Shown one piece after another: positions 1-7,608 of a stretch of 41,588 bases of DNA. This DNA comes from Streptococcus sp. A12 (GTDB taxonomy: Bacteria; Bacillota; Bacilli; Lactobacillales; Streptococcaceae). The stretch lies in NCBI RefSeq assembly GCF_905372335.1, contig NZ_CAJPOU010000013.1, forward strand, positions 1-41,588. The letters run 5' to 3'. The stretch's first letter is position 1. Each line of letters begins with the position of its first letter. The translations under genes and the position numbers were made by a program. The notes under the pieces were generated by a model that saw only the letters and a program-made list of their open reading frames with translations, ran no database searches and was not told the origin of the DNA.

Positions 1-253
1 GGTAGTTAGCCAACTGTTCCTCTTCTGGGTCCTCATGCCAAAAAAGCTGAAAACCAGTCACTTCTAGCAACTCGGTTTTCAACTTTTGGTTCATGATCGG
101 TTGGATATTGAGCTCTCGACGCTCGGCCATTAACTGCAATATGGTCAAGACCAGCTCTGGCACGCCTTTCTGCTTCTTAGCAGAGCGAAGGGCCCGACTA
201 TACTGGTAGGTCTGAAGATCGTAGAGCCATTCATCATGAAGGTATTCTGTCAT
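1..253 (-). CDS. Unknown protein, N-terminal part (runs off window)
   Basis: An open frame begins with ATG at 253 and stays open to the window edge, giving about 84 residues starting MTEYLHDEWLYDLQTYQYSR. The TAA stop of deoD and this ATG share bases (TAATG), so translation is probably coupled and the gene is the next member of the rpiA-deoB-punA-deoD cluster. The visible part is charged, mostly helical-looking and has no signal peptide or membrane segment. I do not recognise the family. The reading frame is well supported by the overlap; function is unknown. Confidence 0.7.
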   Translation of the reverse strand, partial: MTEYLHDEWLYDLQTYQYSRALRSAKKQKGVPELVLTILQLMAERRELNIQPIMNQKLKTELLEVTGFQLFWHEDPEEEQLANY

Positions 254-963
254 TAGTCTACGATCAAGGTTTCAAGACCAACTTTCATCATATCAGTGAA
301 AGTATTTTGACGTTCTTCTGCAGTCGTATCCTCATCTGGATTAACCAAGCTATCAGAAATGGTCATGATGGCAAGGGCATCCACATGGTATTGAGCTGCC
401 AAATAGTAAAGAGCCGCTGCTTCCATTTCCACAGCTTTTACGCCCCATTTACCAAGCTCCAAGTTCTTTTCAAAGTAGTTTGAATAGAAGACATCAGAAG
501 ACAAGACATTACCAACGTGAGTGGTCATACCAAGGTCTTTGGCAATGTGGTAGGCCTTATCTAGCAAATCAAAGCTTGCGATTTGTGGGAAATCGTATTG
601 AGGCCAGTCGTTACGGATGATGTTTGAGTTGGTTGCGGCAGCTTGCGCCAAGACCAATTCACGGACGTGGACATCGCCATTCAAAGAACCAGCTGTACCC
701 ACACGGATCAATTTCTTCACGCCGTAGTCCACGATCAACTCACGCGCATAGATAGAGATGGATGGCATCCCCATTCCAGTCCCCATGACAGACACGCGAT
801 GACCCTTGTAAGTACCCGTGTAACCAAACATGTTCCGAACTTCGTTGAAGCAAACAGCGTCTTCTAAAAAGTTCTCAGCTATAAATTTCGCACGAAGAGG
901 ATCTCCAGGAAGGAGAATTTTATCAGCAATTTCACCTTGCTTAGCAGCAATATGGATAGACAT
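253..963 (-). CDS. deoD: Purine-nucleoside phosphorylase, DeoD type
   Basis: Phosphorolysis of purine (deoxy)ribonucleosides to base plus (deoxy)ribose-1-phosphate, cytosolic, normally a hexamer of the PNP/UDP phosphorylase family. The 236-residue product is of normal family length. It starts MSIHIAAKQGEIADKILLPG, with the phosphate-binding GDPLR (20-24), the VEMEA nucleoside-binding segment (178-182) and the catalytic Asp of ISDS (204). I chose the ATG at 963 because homologues begin at MSIHI; an upstream in-frame ATG at 1017 would add 18 atypical hydrophobic residues. No strong Shine-Dalgarno is visible before either start. The gene lies behind a roughly 340-base leader with tandem repeats and its own promoter, and overlaps the next gene. 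It works with PunA, DeoB and RpiA in nucleoside salvage. Confidence 0.95.
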   Translation of the reverse strand: MSIHIAAKQGEIADKILLPGDPLRAKFIAENFLEDAVCFNEVRNMFGYTGTYKGHRVSVMGTGMGMPSISIYARELIVDYGVKKLIRVGTAGSLNGDVHVRELVLAQAAATNSNIIRNDWPQYDFPQIASFDLLDKAYHIAKDLGMTTHVGNVLSSDVFYSNYFEKNLELGKWGVKAVEMEAAALYYLAAQYHVDALAIMTISDSLVNPDEDTTAEERQNTFTDMMKVGLETLIVD

Positions 964-1054
964 AATTAAGATACCAAGGGCGTTAAAGAGGCAAAGTAAA
1001 AATAGGAAATCCGACAAAGATGCTACGCATCTAGAAGGATTTATCTTTTTTACA

Positions 1055-1223
1055 CAGCCTCTAGCCCGGGTTCAATTCAAACCCGAACTACCCTTCCTTT
1101 CATTTTTTGTTTTGAAAAGCTTTCCGCTCGTGTTCAAATCAGAACACATGCTCTACCTTTCTGTGTGTATTTTTTAGAAAGCTTTCTGCTCATGTTCAAA
1201 TCGCAACACAAACTCTAGCTTTC
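1055..1223 (-). repeat. Three imperfect ~62-bp tandem units with internal dyads in the deoD leader
   Basis: The core TTCAA recurs at 1071, 1133 and 1194, giving a 61-62 bp period. Each unit has a different short inverted repeat around the core (CGGGTT/AACCCG, GTGTT/AACAC, TGTT/AACA) and similar flanks (GCTTTC...CTCTA-C-TTTC). The units lie between the deoD promoter and the deoD start, so they would be transcribed. The period is not a multiple of three and the middle unit has stops, so the array as a whole is not one coding region. Confidence 0.65.
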
Positions 1224-1248
1224 CGGATTCATCATAGAGGTCCGGCAT
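1174..1248 (-). other. Possible 24-codon leader peptide
   Basis: ATG at 1248 opens 24 codons (MPDLYDESGKLEFVL...EHEQKAF) ending in TAA at 1174, within the deoD leader. There is no convincing Shine-Dalgarno. The FEHEQKAF part has a cousin in the middle tandem unit (FEHERKAF), which is interrupted by a stop, so this may be a decayed coding repeat rather than an active peptide. Confidence 0.2.
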
Positions 1249-1305
1249 CAAAAGTGAGGTTTATTCCAGCCCCAACAAGCCTGGTTCCTTTATATGCTTA
1301 CTTAA

Positions 1306-1311
1306 ATTATA
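1306..1311 (-). promoter_or_regulatory. Promoter -10 for deoD (extended -10)
   Basis: Reads TGGTATAAT on the minus strand, an extended -10. A -35 is weak (GTGAAA region). Two small hairpins (1323-1335 and 1340-1357) lie between it and the end of the CLC gene. It would give a leader of about 335 bases before deoD. Confidence 0.55.
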
Positions 1312-1374
1312 CCATAAGAAGATAGGTTTCACCTAGCTTGTAGGGTAAATCCCCTACATAAAAACTACTGAATC

Positions 1375-2640
1375 TTATCTAGCTGAAGACTCCTTGATTT
1401 TTTTCCCCATGAGATGATCCAATCCTTTGGAGAAACCAACAGTTAGAAAAGCTGTCAGCAAGAGATAGGGTAGAACTGTTAACCCTTGTCCCGTAAACCC
1501 AAGGACCAAGCCAGTTGCAGATAAGGGGGCCTTTAGAGTCACTGTCAAAAAGCAAACCGAACCTAGGAGAAAGAAAGCTGGAGTATTTCCAACACCAAGT
1601 ACCAAAGAGATGAGGGCTGCTCCTGCCATTCCCAGTGCAAAGGAAGGCGTCAGAGTCCCTCCATAGGAACCTGCCCAAAAGGTAACCAGAACGACTAGAG
1701 CTTTTAGGGTTAATAGAAGAAAGATTGTCTGCCATGTGGCCCCATTGAGGATTTCCTGAGCCATCATCCGCCCATTTCCAAGCAGGTGGGGCTGGAAGCT
1801 CGCTAGACCAGCTAGGAAAACAAATGCTAATGGCAAAGTGATAAGAATTCGTTTGTCCTTAATTCGATGATTGGAGGCCTTCTTTGTGAAACGGGCAAAG
1901 AGCCAGGCGACTGGAGTCAGGAAGGTAATGAAGATAACCATCTGCCATAAGACTGTAGGTGACCAAGTTATTTCGGGCACTTGATAGAGGGCTCTGTCTG
2001 AAATGACCAAACCTGCCGTATAAGCAGCCACATAAGTGGTAATCCCGGCCAAGACAAAGCGTTTCATCGAAAAAGCCAGCCCCAAGGTTTCAAAGATAAA
2101 AAAGACACTGGTTAGTGGTACTTGGTAGACTGCTGCCAAGCCTGCACCAGCCCCACAAGCAATCAGAAAGATGCGGTCCTGAAACGATAAGTCTAGTGCT
2201 CGTCCAAGCGGAGTCGCCAACAAGGCCCCAATCTCCCGGGGTGCTCCTTCTTTTCCTACTGGTGCACCAGCTCCTACGGCAATGATTTGCCAGGTGGAAT
2301 GGAGCATCTGCTCCCAGAAATGAAGACGAGGACGTGAAGGCTCCTCCTTCATCTGGCCCTTGATAGAAAGAATGTTTCCCTTTCGCTGGAGGAGATACCA
2401 GACCAAGGCTGAGCTGGCACCAACAAGAAACAGACTGAGCCAAATCCGTGAAGGCGCCACTCCATCCGTCAAGAAGCCAGACTGGTGCTCTGAACGACCA
2501 ACAGCCAATCCTTCCACTAATTCTAATAGGTAATGAAGAAAGATACCCGCTAAACCCGAAATGAGCCCTAGCAGACAAGCTGCTAGGACTAGTCTTCGTT
2601 TATAGGGAATTGTTTGAAGAGATCTCACAATTCTTTCCAA
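1375..2640 (-). CDS. CLC-family chloride channel/transporter
   Basis: Multi-helix membrane protein of 421 residues, the core CLC size without cytoplasmic CBS domains. Family signatures are visible: the GKEGAP selectivity/gating loop (129-134, Glu131 being the expected gating glutamate) and a C-terminal GSYGGTLTPSFALG loop matching the GxFxP-type ion-binding region. It moves anions, probably chloride in exchange for protons; that is family knowledge. The TTG at 2640 is close behind the punA stop (2646). A GTG at 2628 preceded by GGAAAGAA has the better ribosome site and may be the true start. It is co-transcribed with the purine-salvage genes. A second, divergent CLC gene is at 10891-12102. 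Confidence 0.88.
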   Translation of the reverse strand: MERIVRSLQTIPYKRRLVLAACLLGLISGLAGIFLHYLLELVEGLAVGRSEHQSGFLTDGVAPSRIWLSLFLVGASSALVWYLLQRKGNILSIKGQMKEEPSRPRLHFWEQMLHSTWQIIAVGAGAPVGKEGAPREIGALLATPLGRALDLSFQDRIFLIACGAGAGLAAVYQVPLTSVFFIFETLGLAFSMKRFVLAGITTYVAAYTAGLVISDRALYQVPEITWSPTVLWQMVIFITFLTPVAWLFARFTKKASNHRIKDKRILITLPLAFVFLAGLASFQPHLLGNGRMMAQEILNGATWQTIFLLLTLKALVVLVTFWAGSYGGTLTPSFALGMAGAALISLVLGVGNTPAFFLLGSVCFLTVTLKAPLSATGLVLGFTGQGLTVLPYLLLTAFLTVGFSKGLDHLMGKKIKESSAR

Positions 2641-2645
2641 GGTTC

Positions 2646-3455
2646 TTACAATTCAGCAAGAATCGCTTTTAGCAATCCTTTAAAGTCGCCTTTGACGCGC
2701 TCTGTCACTTCCACTACTTCTTCGTGGTTGAGCTCTTCTTGGAAACCAGCCGCAAAGTTAGTAATGCATGAAATACCAAGAACTTTCAAACCAGAGTGAG
2801 CAGCAACGATAACTTCTGGAACAGTTGACATACCGACAGCATCTGCTCCAAGAGTCTTATATGCACGGATTTCAGCTGGAGTTTCGTATGTAGGACCTGT
2901 CACACCGATATAAACGCCATCATCCAACTTAATGCCCAATTTGTCTGCTACTTGATGAGCAGTCTCGCGGTATTCTGGAGTGTAAGCTTTCGACATATCA
3001 GGGAAACGTGGACCAAAGTCTTCCAAGTTTTCACCGATCAATGGGTTTTGACCTGTCATGTTGATGTGGTCAGTGATAGCCATCAAGGTACCTGGTCCAT
3101 ATCCAATACCACCAGCAGCGTTGGTGACAAGAACCCCTTCACATCCCAAAACTTTCATGACACGAACTGGGAAAGTCACCACTTCCAATGGGTTTCCTTC
3201 GTAGAAGTGGAAACGACCTTGAAGAGCCAAGACTTTACGTCCAGCAAGATCACCATAAACCAATTTACCAGCGTGTCCGACTACTGTAGATTGACCCCAG
3301 TTTGGAATGTCAGAGTAGTCTACTACGACGGCATTTTCAATTTCTTCAGCCAATTCTCCAAGACCTGAACCAAGGATCAAACCGAACTCAGGAGCTTCGA
3401 TTCCTTTGCCCTTCAAAAATGCTGCTGTTTCATTGATTTTTGCTAATAATGTCAT
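2646..3455 (-). CDS. punA: Purine-nucleoside phosphorylase, trimeric PunA/PNP type
   Basis: Phosphorolysis of inosine/guanosine-type nucleosides, cytosolic. The 269-residue product carries the phosphate-binding LILGSGLGEL (26-35), His61 in the VGHAGKL loop and RFHFYEG (81-87), all typical of the low-molecular-mass trimeric PNP family, which is unrelated in detail to DeoD. The ATG at 3455 has a strong AGGAGG seven bases upstream; longer in-frame extensions lack one. It sits 13 bases after a DUF1697 gene and just before the CLC gene, in one transcription unit with deoB. Having both PunA and DeoD broadens the set of purine nucleosides used. Confidence 0.95.
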   Translation of the reverse strand: MTLLAKINETAAFLKGKGIEAPEFGLILGSGLGELAEEIENAVVVDYSDIPNWGQSTVVGHAGKLVYGDLAGRKVLALQGRFHFYEGNPLEVVTFPVRVMKVLGCEGVLVTNAAGGIGYGPGTLMAITDHINMTGQNPLIGENLEDFGPRFPDMSKAYTPEYRETAHQVADKLGIKLDDGVYIGVTGPTYETPAEIRAYKTLGADAVGMSTVPEVIVAAHSGLKVLGISCITNFAAGFQEELNHEEVVEVTERVKGDFKGLLKAILAEL

Positions 3456-3468
3456 TGTGTTCCTCCTA

Positions 3469-4011
3469 TTATTTCTTAAGTAATGTACCGATTTTGTCAA
3501 AGGTGTTGGCATTGCGAATAGTCATCTGACGATAGAAAGGCATCTTCATCAGATGTTTGTGGTAGGCCGTTTTAGCATAGCTTGCTTCTGATAATTTCCC
3601 CCAGAAAATCGCTAGCTTGCCAAAGTGGAGCACTTCTTCTCCTAAATCTAAAGCAAGCAACTTCTCTTCTACGGATTTCCTATCCAAGCCCTCGGTGTAA
3701 AAGAGGACATCCTTACGAGCCATCTCTTCTGTCCACCAGTCCGGTAAGTTCACACATTCCGCTTCATAGTCTTCTCGACACAGGAGAGAAAAGCGCTGTA
3801 TGAAAGGATAGTAGGTTTCAAAGAAGGTCGACAGCTCCTCCACTAACTGAGTCCGAGGAAGATCCGTCGTAAAGAAGATATTGCCACTATTGATGTAGGT
3901 TTCAACCTTTTCCAGCCCCAACTCTGTCAGTTCTTGACGAAGTTGCGCCATGACAACTTTATTTTTCCCACCGACATTAATGCCCCTTACCAGTAAAGCA
4001 TAGCTCATCAT
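3469..4011 (-). CDS. DUF1697 family protein
   Basis: 180 residues beginning MMSYALLVRGINVGGKNKVV. The LLRGINVGG start, the TYINSGNIFF segment and the LPDWW stretch near the middle are hallmarks of DUF1697. No signal peptide or membrane segment is present. The biochemical role of the family is not established. The start ATG lies one base after the deoB stop, without its own strong ribosome site, which suggests translational coupling; the gene then runs 13 bases ahead of punA. The deoB-DUF1697-punA order is conserved in streptococci as far as I recall. A tandem ATG at 4008 is an alternative start. Confidence 0.88.
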   Translation of the reverse strand: MMSYALLVRGINVGGKNKVVMAQLRQELTELGLEKVETYINSGNIFFTTDLPRTQLVEELSTFFETYYPFIQRFSLLCREDYEAECVNLPDWWTEEMARKDVLFYTEGLDRKSVEEKLLALDLGEEVLHFGKLAIFWGKLSEASYAKTAYHKHLMKMPFYRQMTIRNANTFDKIGTLLKK

Positions 4012-4012
4012 C

Positions 4013-5224
4013 TTATACCAATTTATCTAAGAAACTTTCCCCAATCATGGCAGTTTCCACACCAAAGTTATCGGCAACAGTCGCCGAGATATCTGCAAAA
4101 TGTCCAACTGGAATGACACCATTTCCTTTAAAAGCAGGGCTATAAGCCAAGAATGGGATGTATTCACGCGTATGGTCTGTACCAGCGTATGTAGGGTCAT
4201 TTCCGTGGTCAGCCGTGATCATCAAGAGATCATCTTCTTTCATGGCAGCGATGATTTCTGGCAAGCGCTCGTCAAACTCATGCAAGCAATCGCGGTAACC
4301 GTGTGGATCACGACGGTGTCCATAAAGGGCATCGAAGTCTACCAAGTTAGTGAATGAGAAGCCATGTTTAAAGTCTTCTGATTTCATAGCCTTGATCAAG
4401 TTGTCAATACCGTGGCTGTTTGATTTGTTGTGGCCCATATCGTGGTTGATACCAGCACCATTGAAAATATCGCTGATCTTACCGACTGAGTAAGTATCGA
4501 TACCAGCTTCGTTCAATTTGTCCAAAACAGTTGGAGCAAATGGTGAAACAGCCAAGTCACGACGGTTGGCCGTACGTGTGAAGTTTCCTGGCTCCCCTAC
4601 ATAAGGGCGAGCAATGATACGTCCAAGAAGAGCCGGACGTTCCAACGTAATAGAACGAGCGTATTCACAGATACGGTAGAGTTCATCCAAAGGAATGATG
4701 TCTTCGTGAGCTGCGATTTGAAGAACTGGGTCAGCTGATGTATAGATGATCAACTCGCCAGTTTCCATTTGGCGTGGTCCGAAGTCATCGATGACCGCTG
4801 TACCAGAATAAGGTTTGTTAGCTTCGCGGATGACCTTACGACCTGAGAATTCTTCAATCTTAGTAATAATTTCTTCTGGGAATCCACTCCAGAAAGTATC
4901 AAAGGGTTCTGTAATATTAAGGCCCATGATTTCCCAGTGACCTGTCATGGTATCTTTTCCAAGAGAGACTTCTTCTAACTTCGTAGCGTAACCAGTTGGA
5001 TTGCTCTCAGCCGGAACAGTCTTCAAGGCTTGTTCACGAGGAATATTTCCAAGACCAAGCTTTGCCATGTTTGGTACATTCAAACCAACTGCTTTTGAGA
5101 TGTGTCCAAGTGTGTCAGATGCGCCATCAGGTACACCGGCATTGACAAAGTTATTAGCATCTGGAGCTGCTCCGATCCCTACTGAATCCAATACAACTAA
5201 ATGCATACGATTAAATTTTGGCAT
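4013..5224 (-). CDS. deoB: Phosphopentomutase
   Basis: Interconverts (deoxy)ribose-1-phosphate and -5-phosphate, linking nucleoside breakdown to the pentose phosphate pathway; cytosolic, Mn-dependent, alkaline-phosphatase superfamily. At 403 residues it has the usual length. Visible metal-site motifs are LDSVGIGAAPD (12-22), DTMTGHW (91-97, containing the Thr that is phosphorylated in the family) and TADHGNDPTY with GTDHTRE near the C-terminus. The ATG at 5224 follows AAGGAGA at ideal spacing. It is the first gene of a deoB-DUF1697-punA-CLC unit with its own promoter and a catabolite-type box, and a terminator separates it from rpiA. Confidence 0.97.
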   Translation of the reverse strand: MPKFNRMHLVVLDSVGIGAAPDANNFVNAGVPDGASDTLGHISKAVGLNVPNMAKLGLGNIPREQALKTVPAESNPTGYATKLEEVSLGKDTMTGHWEIMGLNITEPFDTFWSGFPEEIITKIEEFSGRKVIREANKPYSGTAVIDDFGPRQMETGELIIYTSADPVLQIAAHEDIIPLDELYRICEYARSITLERPALLGRIIARPYVGEPGNFTRTANRRDLAVSPFAPTVLDKLNEAGIDTYSVGKISDIFNGAGINHDMGHNKSNSHGIDNLIKAMKSEDFKHGFSFTNLVDFDALYGHRRDPHGYRDCLHEFDERLPEIIAAMKEDDLLMITADHGNDPTYAGTDHTREYIPFLAYSPAFKGNGVIPVGHFADISATVADNFGVETAMIGESFLDKLV

Positions 5225-5258
5225 TTTGAATGTCTCCTTTATAATTTAAACTGAATAC

Positions 5259-5295
5259 AGTATAACACAAATTTTTGAAAATGTAACGCTTTCAT
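5259..5295 (-). promoter_or_regulatory. deoB promoter with overlapping catabolite-responsive (cre-like) site
   Basis: -10 TATACT (5259-5264, extended TGT) is 16 bp from -35 TTACAT (5281-5286). A cre-like box TGAAAGCGTTACA lies at 5281-5295, matching the CcpA operator core (TGNAANCGNW) but with one mismatch in the right half. It overlaps the -35, a position where CcpA binding would repress. Binding itself is inference. Confidence 0.6.
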
Positions 5296-5327
5296 ATAAA
5301 ATTTTATAAATAAGTTTCGTATCCTCA

Positions 5328-5353
5328 GAAAAAAGGACAAAATGCCCTTTTTA
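5328..5353 (-). terminator. Rho-independent terminator after rpiA
   Basis: Minus-strand AAAAGGG / TCCTTTT stem with loop CATTTTG followed by T residues, starting within the rpiA stop codon. It separates rpiA from deoB. Confidence 0.7.
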
Positions 5354-6028
5354 AAGTGATTTGCTAATGATTTTTGGACCTTCTGGTGTCCCAACGATGA
5401 CTTTGGAAACCATTCCTAAGAAAAGACCATGGTCGACAACACCGACAGTCCGGTCCAACTCTTCTGCCAAGGCTTCAGCATCTGGGATCACTTTCAAATC
5501 CAAATCAATGATAAAGTTGCCTTGGTCGGTCACAAAGCGCTGGCCATCCTTTTCACGGTAAGCTGGTGAATAGCCCTTCTTCTCAAAATGACGGAAAAGA
5601 TTCTCTGCTCCGTATTGAACCACTTCTACTGGTAGTTTAAAGGCACCAAGCGTCTCCACTTGTTTAGACTCATCGACAATCCAGATGCAGTCTTTTGAGT
5701 TGGTCGCAACGATTTTCTCCATCAAGAGGGCACCGCCCCCACCTTTAATCCCGTTCAAAGCTGGGTCTACTTCATCCGCACCATCTACGGTCAAGTCTAC
5801 TACTTCTACATCGTCAATGGCTTTGAGAGGAATTCCCAAACCTTCCGCCTGCTCATAAGTCACGCTTGAGGTCGTTACAGCAGTAATCTTCAAGCCTTCT
5901 TCCTTGATGCGACGTCCCAATTCAGCCACAAAATAATAAGCAGTTGACCCTGTACCAAGACCGACAATCATGCCGTCAGTAACAAACTCAGCCGCCTTAA
6001 TGCCTACCTGTTCTTTTAGGTTTACCAT
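5351..6028 (-). CDS. rpiA: Ribose-5-phosphate isomerase A
   Basis: Interconverts ribose-5-phosphate and ribulose-5-phosphate in the cytosol. The 225-residue product shows the family motifs GLGTGSTAYYF (23-33, phosphate loop), VDGADEVDP (79-87, catalytic acids) and KGGGGALLMEK (93-103). Two adjacent ATGs exist (6031 and 6028); the GGAGG at about 6034-6038 is only three bases from the first and six from the second, so I use 6028. It has its own extended -10 promoter and terminator but is next to deoB, with which it is functionally linked: DeoB makes the pentose-5-phosphate that RpiA channels onward. Confidence 0.96.
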   Translation of the reverse strand: MVNLKEQVGIKAAEFVTDGMIVGLGTGSTAYYFVAELGRRIKEEGLKITAVTTSSVTYEQAEGLGIPLKAIDDVEVVDLTVDGADEVDPALNGIKGGGGALLMEKIVATNSKDCIWIVDESKQVETLGAFKLPVEVVQYGAENLFRHFEKKGYSPAYREKDGQRFVTDQGNFIIDLDLKVIPDAEALAEELDRTVGVVDHGLFLGMVSKVIVGTPEGPKIISKSL

Positions 6029-6055
6029 CATAGACCTCCATTTCTATTCATATTT

Positions 6056-6061
6056 AGTATA
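6056..6061 (-). promoter_or_regulatory. rpiA promoter -10
   Basis: TGCTATACT extended -10 on the minus strand, about 28 bases before the rpiA start; the -35 is poor. Confidence 0.5.
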
Positions 6062-6130
6062 GCATATTGGCCGACAGATTTCACTACTTAACTGAAAACC
6101 TTTTCAACTTCTCCTTCCAAAAGCAATATC

Positions 6131-6159
6131 TTGCCCCTCTTGCTAGTTTACGATAGAAT
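6131..6159 (+). promoter_or_regulatory. mnmE promoter
   Basis: -35 TTGCCC (6131-6136), 17-bp spacer, -10 TAGAAT (6154-6159), giving a short leader of about 25 bases before the mnmE ATG at 6191. Confidence 0.6.
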
Positions 6160-6190
6160 AGAAGAGAATACACAGGAAAAGAGAAGATAC

Positions 6191-7564
6191 ATGATTACTA
6201 GAGAATTTGATACTATCGCTGCGATCTCGACTCCGCTCGGTGAAGGGGCTATTGGGATTGTCCGCTTGAGTGGAACAGACAGCTTTAAAATCGCACAAAA
6301 GATTTTTAAAGGAAAAGACTTGAATAGCGTGGCTAGCCATACCCTCAACTACGGCCATATCGTAGATCCAGATAAGGATGAGATCCTCGACGAAGTCATG
6401 GTCGGAGCCATGCGCTCTCCTAAGACCTTCACTCGAGAAGATATTATCGAGATCAATACCCACGGTGGGATTGCGGTGACCAATGAAATCCTACAATTAG
6501 TGATCCGCGAAGGCGCTCGATTAGCTGAACCTGGTGAATTTACCAAGCGGGCCTTCCTCAATGGTCGGGTCGATTTGACCCAGGCTGAGGCGGTCATGGA
6601 CATTATCCGCGCCAAGACTGACAAGGCTATGAACATCGCTGTCAAACAGTTGGACGGATCCCTCTCTGATCTCATCAACAACACGCGCCAAGAGATCCTC
6701 AATACCCTGGCTCAGGTCGAAGTCAACATCGACTATCCTGAGTACGACGATGTAGAGGAAGCAACGACTGAGATCATCCGTGAGAAGACCACTGAGTTTG
6801 AAGCCCTCTTGACCAATCTCCTCAAGACAGCTCGTCGTGGTAAGATCCTCCGCGAAGGGATCTCTACTGCTATCATCGGCCGGCCAAACGTCGGTAAGTC
6901 TAGCCTTCTCAACAACCTCCTGCGCGAGGAAAAAGCCATCGTTACTGATATTGAAGGGACCACCCGTGACGTCATCGAGGAATACGTCAACATCAACGGG
7001 GTGCCTCTCAAGCTGGTCGATACGGCTGGGATCCGCGAGACCGAGGACATCGTCGAACGCATCGGTGTGGAGCGCTCTCGCAAAGCCCTTAAAGAAGCCG
7101 ACCTGGTCCTTCTGGTCCTCAATGCCAGTGAACCCTTGACCGATCAGGATCGCCAGTTGCTGGAAATTTCTCAAGACAGCAACCGCATCATCCTCCTCAA
7201 CAAGGTCGATCTCCCGCAGCAAATCGAGTTGGACGAGATTCCTGCCGATCATATCAAAATTTCCGTCCTGAAAAACCAAAATATCAACCAGATCGAAGAC
7301 CGGATCAATGCCCTCTTCTTCGAAAATGCTGGACTGGTCGAGCAAGATGCTACTTACCTCTCCAATGCCCGCCACATCTCTCTCATTGAGAAAGCCGTTG
7401 AAAGCCTCCAAGCAGTCAACGAAGGCCTGGCTATGGGCATGCCAGTAGATCTACTCCAAGTCGACCTGACCCGCACTTGGGAAATCCTTGGAGAGATCAC
7501 AGGAGACGCTGCTCCAGACGAGCTCATCACCCAACTCTTCAGCCAGTTCTGTCTTGGAAAATAA
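6191..7564 (+). CDS. mnmE: tRNA modification GTPase MnmE (TrmE)
   Basis: With MnmG it installs the cmnm5 group on wobble uridines of certain tRNAs. The 458-residue product is complete: an N-terminal tetrahydrofolate-binding domain (1-120, starting MITREFDTIAAISTPLGEGA), a helical domain, and an inserted G domain with G1 GRPNVGKS (230-237), GTTRD (256-260), DTAG (277-280) and NKVD (337-340). The C-terminal FCLGK carries the cysteine required in the family. The ATG at 6191 matches homologues; an earlier in-frame start at 6131 falls in the promoter. It is monocistronic, with a strong terminator shared with the convergent PrsW gene. Confidence 0.97.
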   Translation: MITREFDTIAAISTPLGEGAIGIVRLSGTDSFKIAQKIFKGKDLNSVASHTLNYGHIVDPDKDEILDEVMVGAMRSPKTFTREDIIEINTHGGIAVTNEILQLVIREGARLAEPGEFTKRAFLNGRVDLTQAEAVMDIIRAKTDKAMNIAVKQLDGSLSDLINNTRQEILNTLAQVEVNIDYPEYDDVEEATTEIIREKTTEFEALLTNLLKTARRGKILREGISTAIIGRPNVGKSSLLNNLLREEKAIVTDIEGTTRDVIEEYVNINGVPLKLVDTAGIRETEDIVERIGVERSRKALKEADLVLLVLNASEPLTDQDRQLLEISQDSNRIILLNKVDLPQQIELDEIPADHIKISVLKNQNINQIEDRINALFFENAGLVEQDATYLSNARHISLIEKAVESLQAVNEGLAMGMPVDLLQVDLTRTWEILGEITGDAAPDELITQLFSQFCLGK

Positions 7565-7569
7565 GATTC

Positions 7570-7603
7570 AAAAAAATCGTATGTTGCAAACATACGATTT
7601 TTC
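7570..7603. terminator. Bidirectional terminator between mnmE and the PrsW gene
   Basis: Perfect stem AAAATCGTATG / CATACGATTTT with loop TTGCAAA, flanked by A-runs and T-runs, so it can serve both converging genes. Confidence 0.9.
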
Positions 7604-7608
7604 TATTC

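Noticed and set aside
964..1017. N-terminal extension of DeoD (start at 1017)
   Set aside because: It would add 18 hydrophobic residues absent from the family, and has no better ribosome site.
1018..1374. Purine riboswitch or PurR box for deoD
   Set aside because: CCCGAAC resembles part of a PurBox but stands alone in a repeat arm, and no three-way-junction purine aptamer could be assembled.
6521..7411. 296-codon antisense frame in mnmE, and similar antisense frames in uvrC (26925-27861) and rluD (38883-39341)
   Set aside because: Shadow frames opposite well-conserved genes, without ribosome sites or recognisable products.
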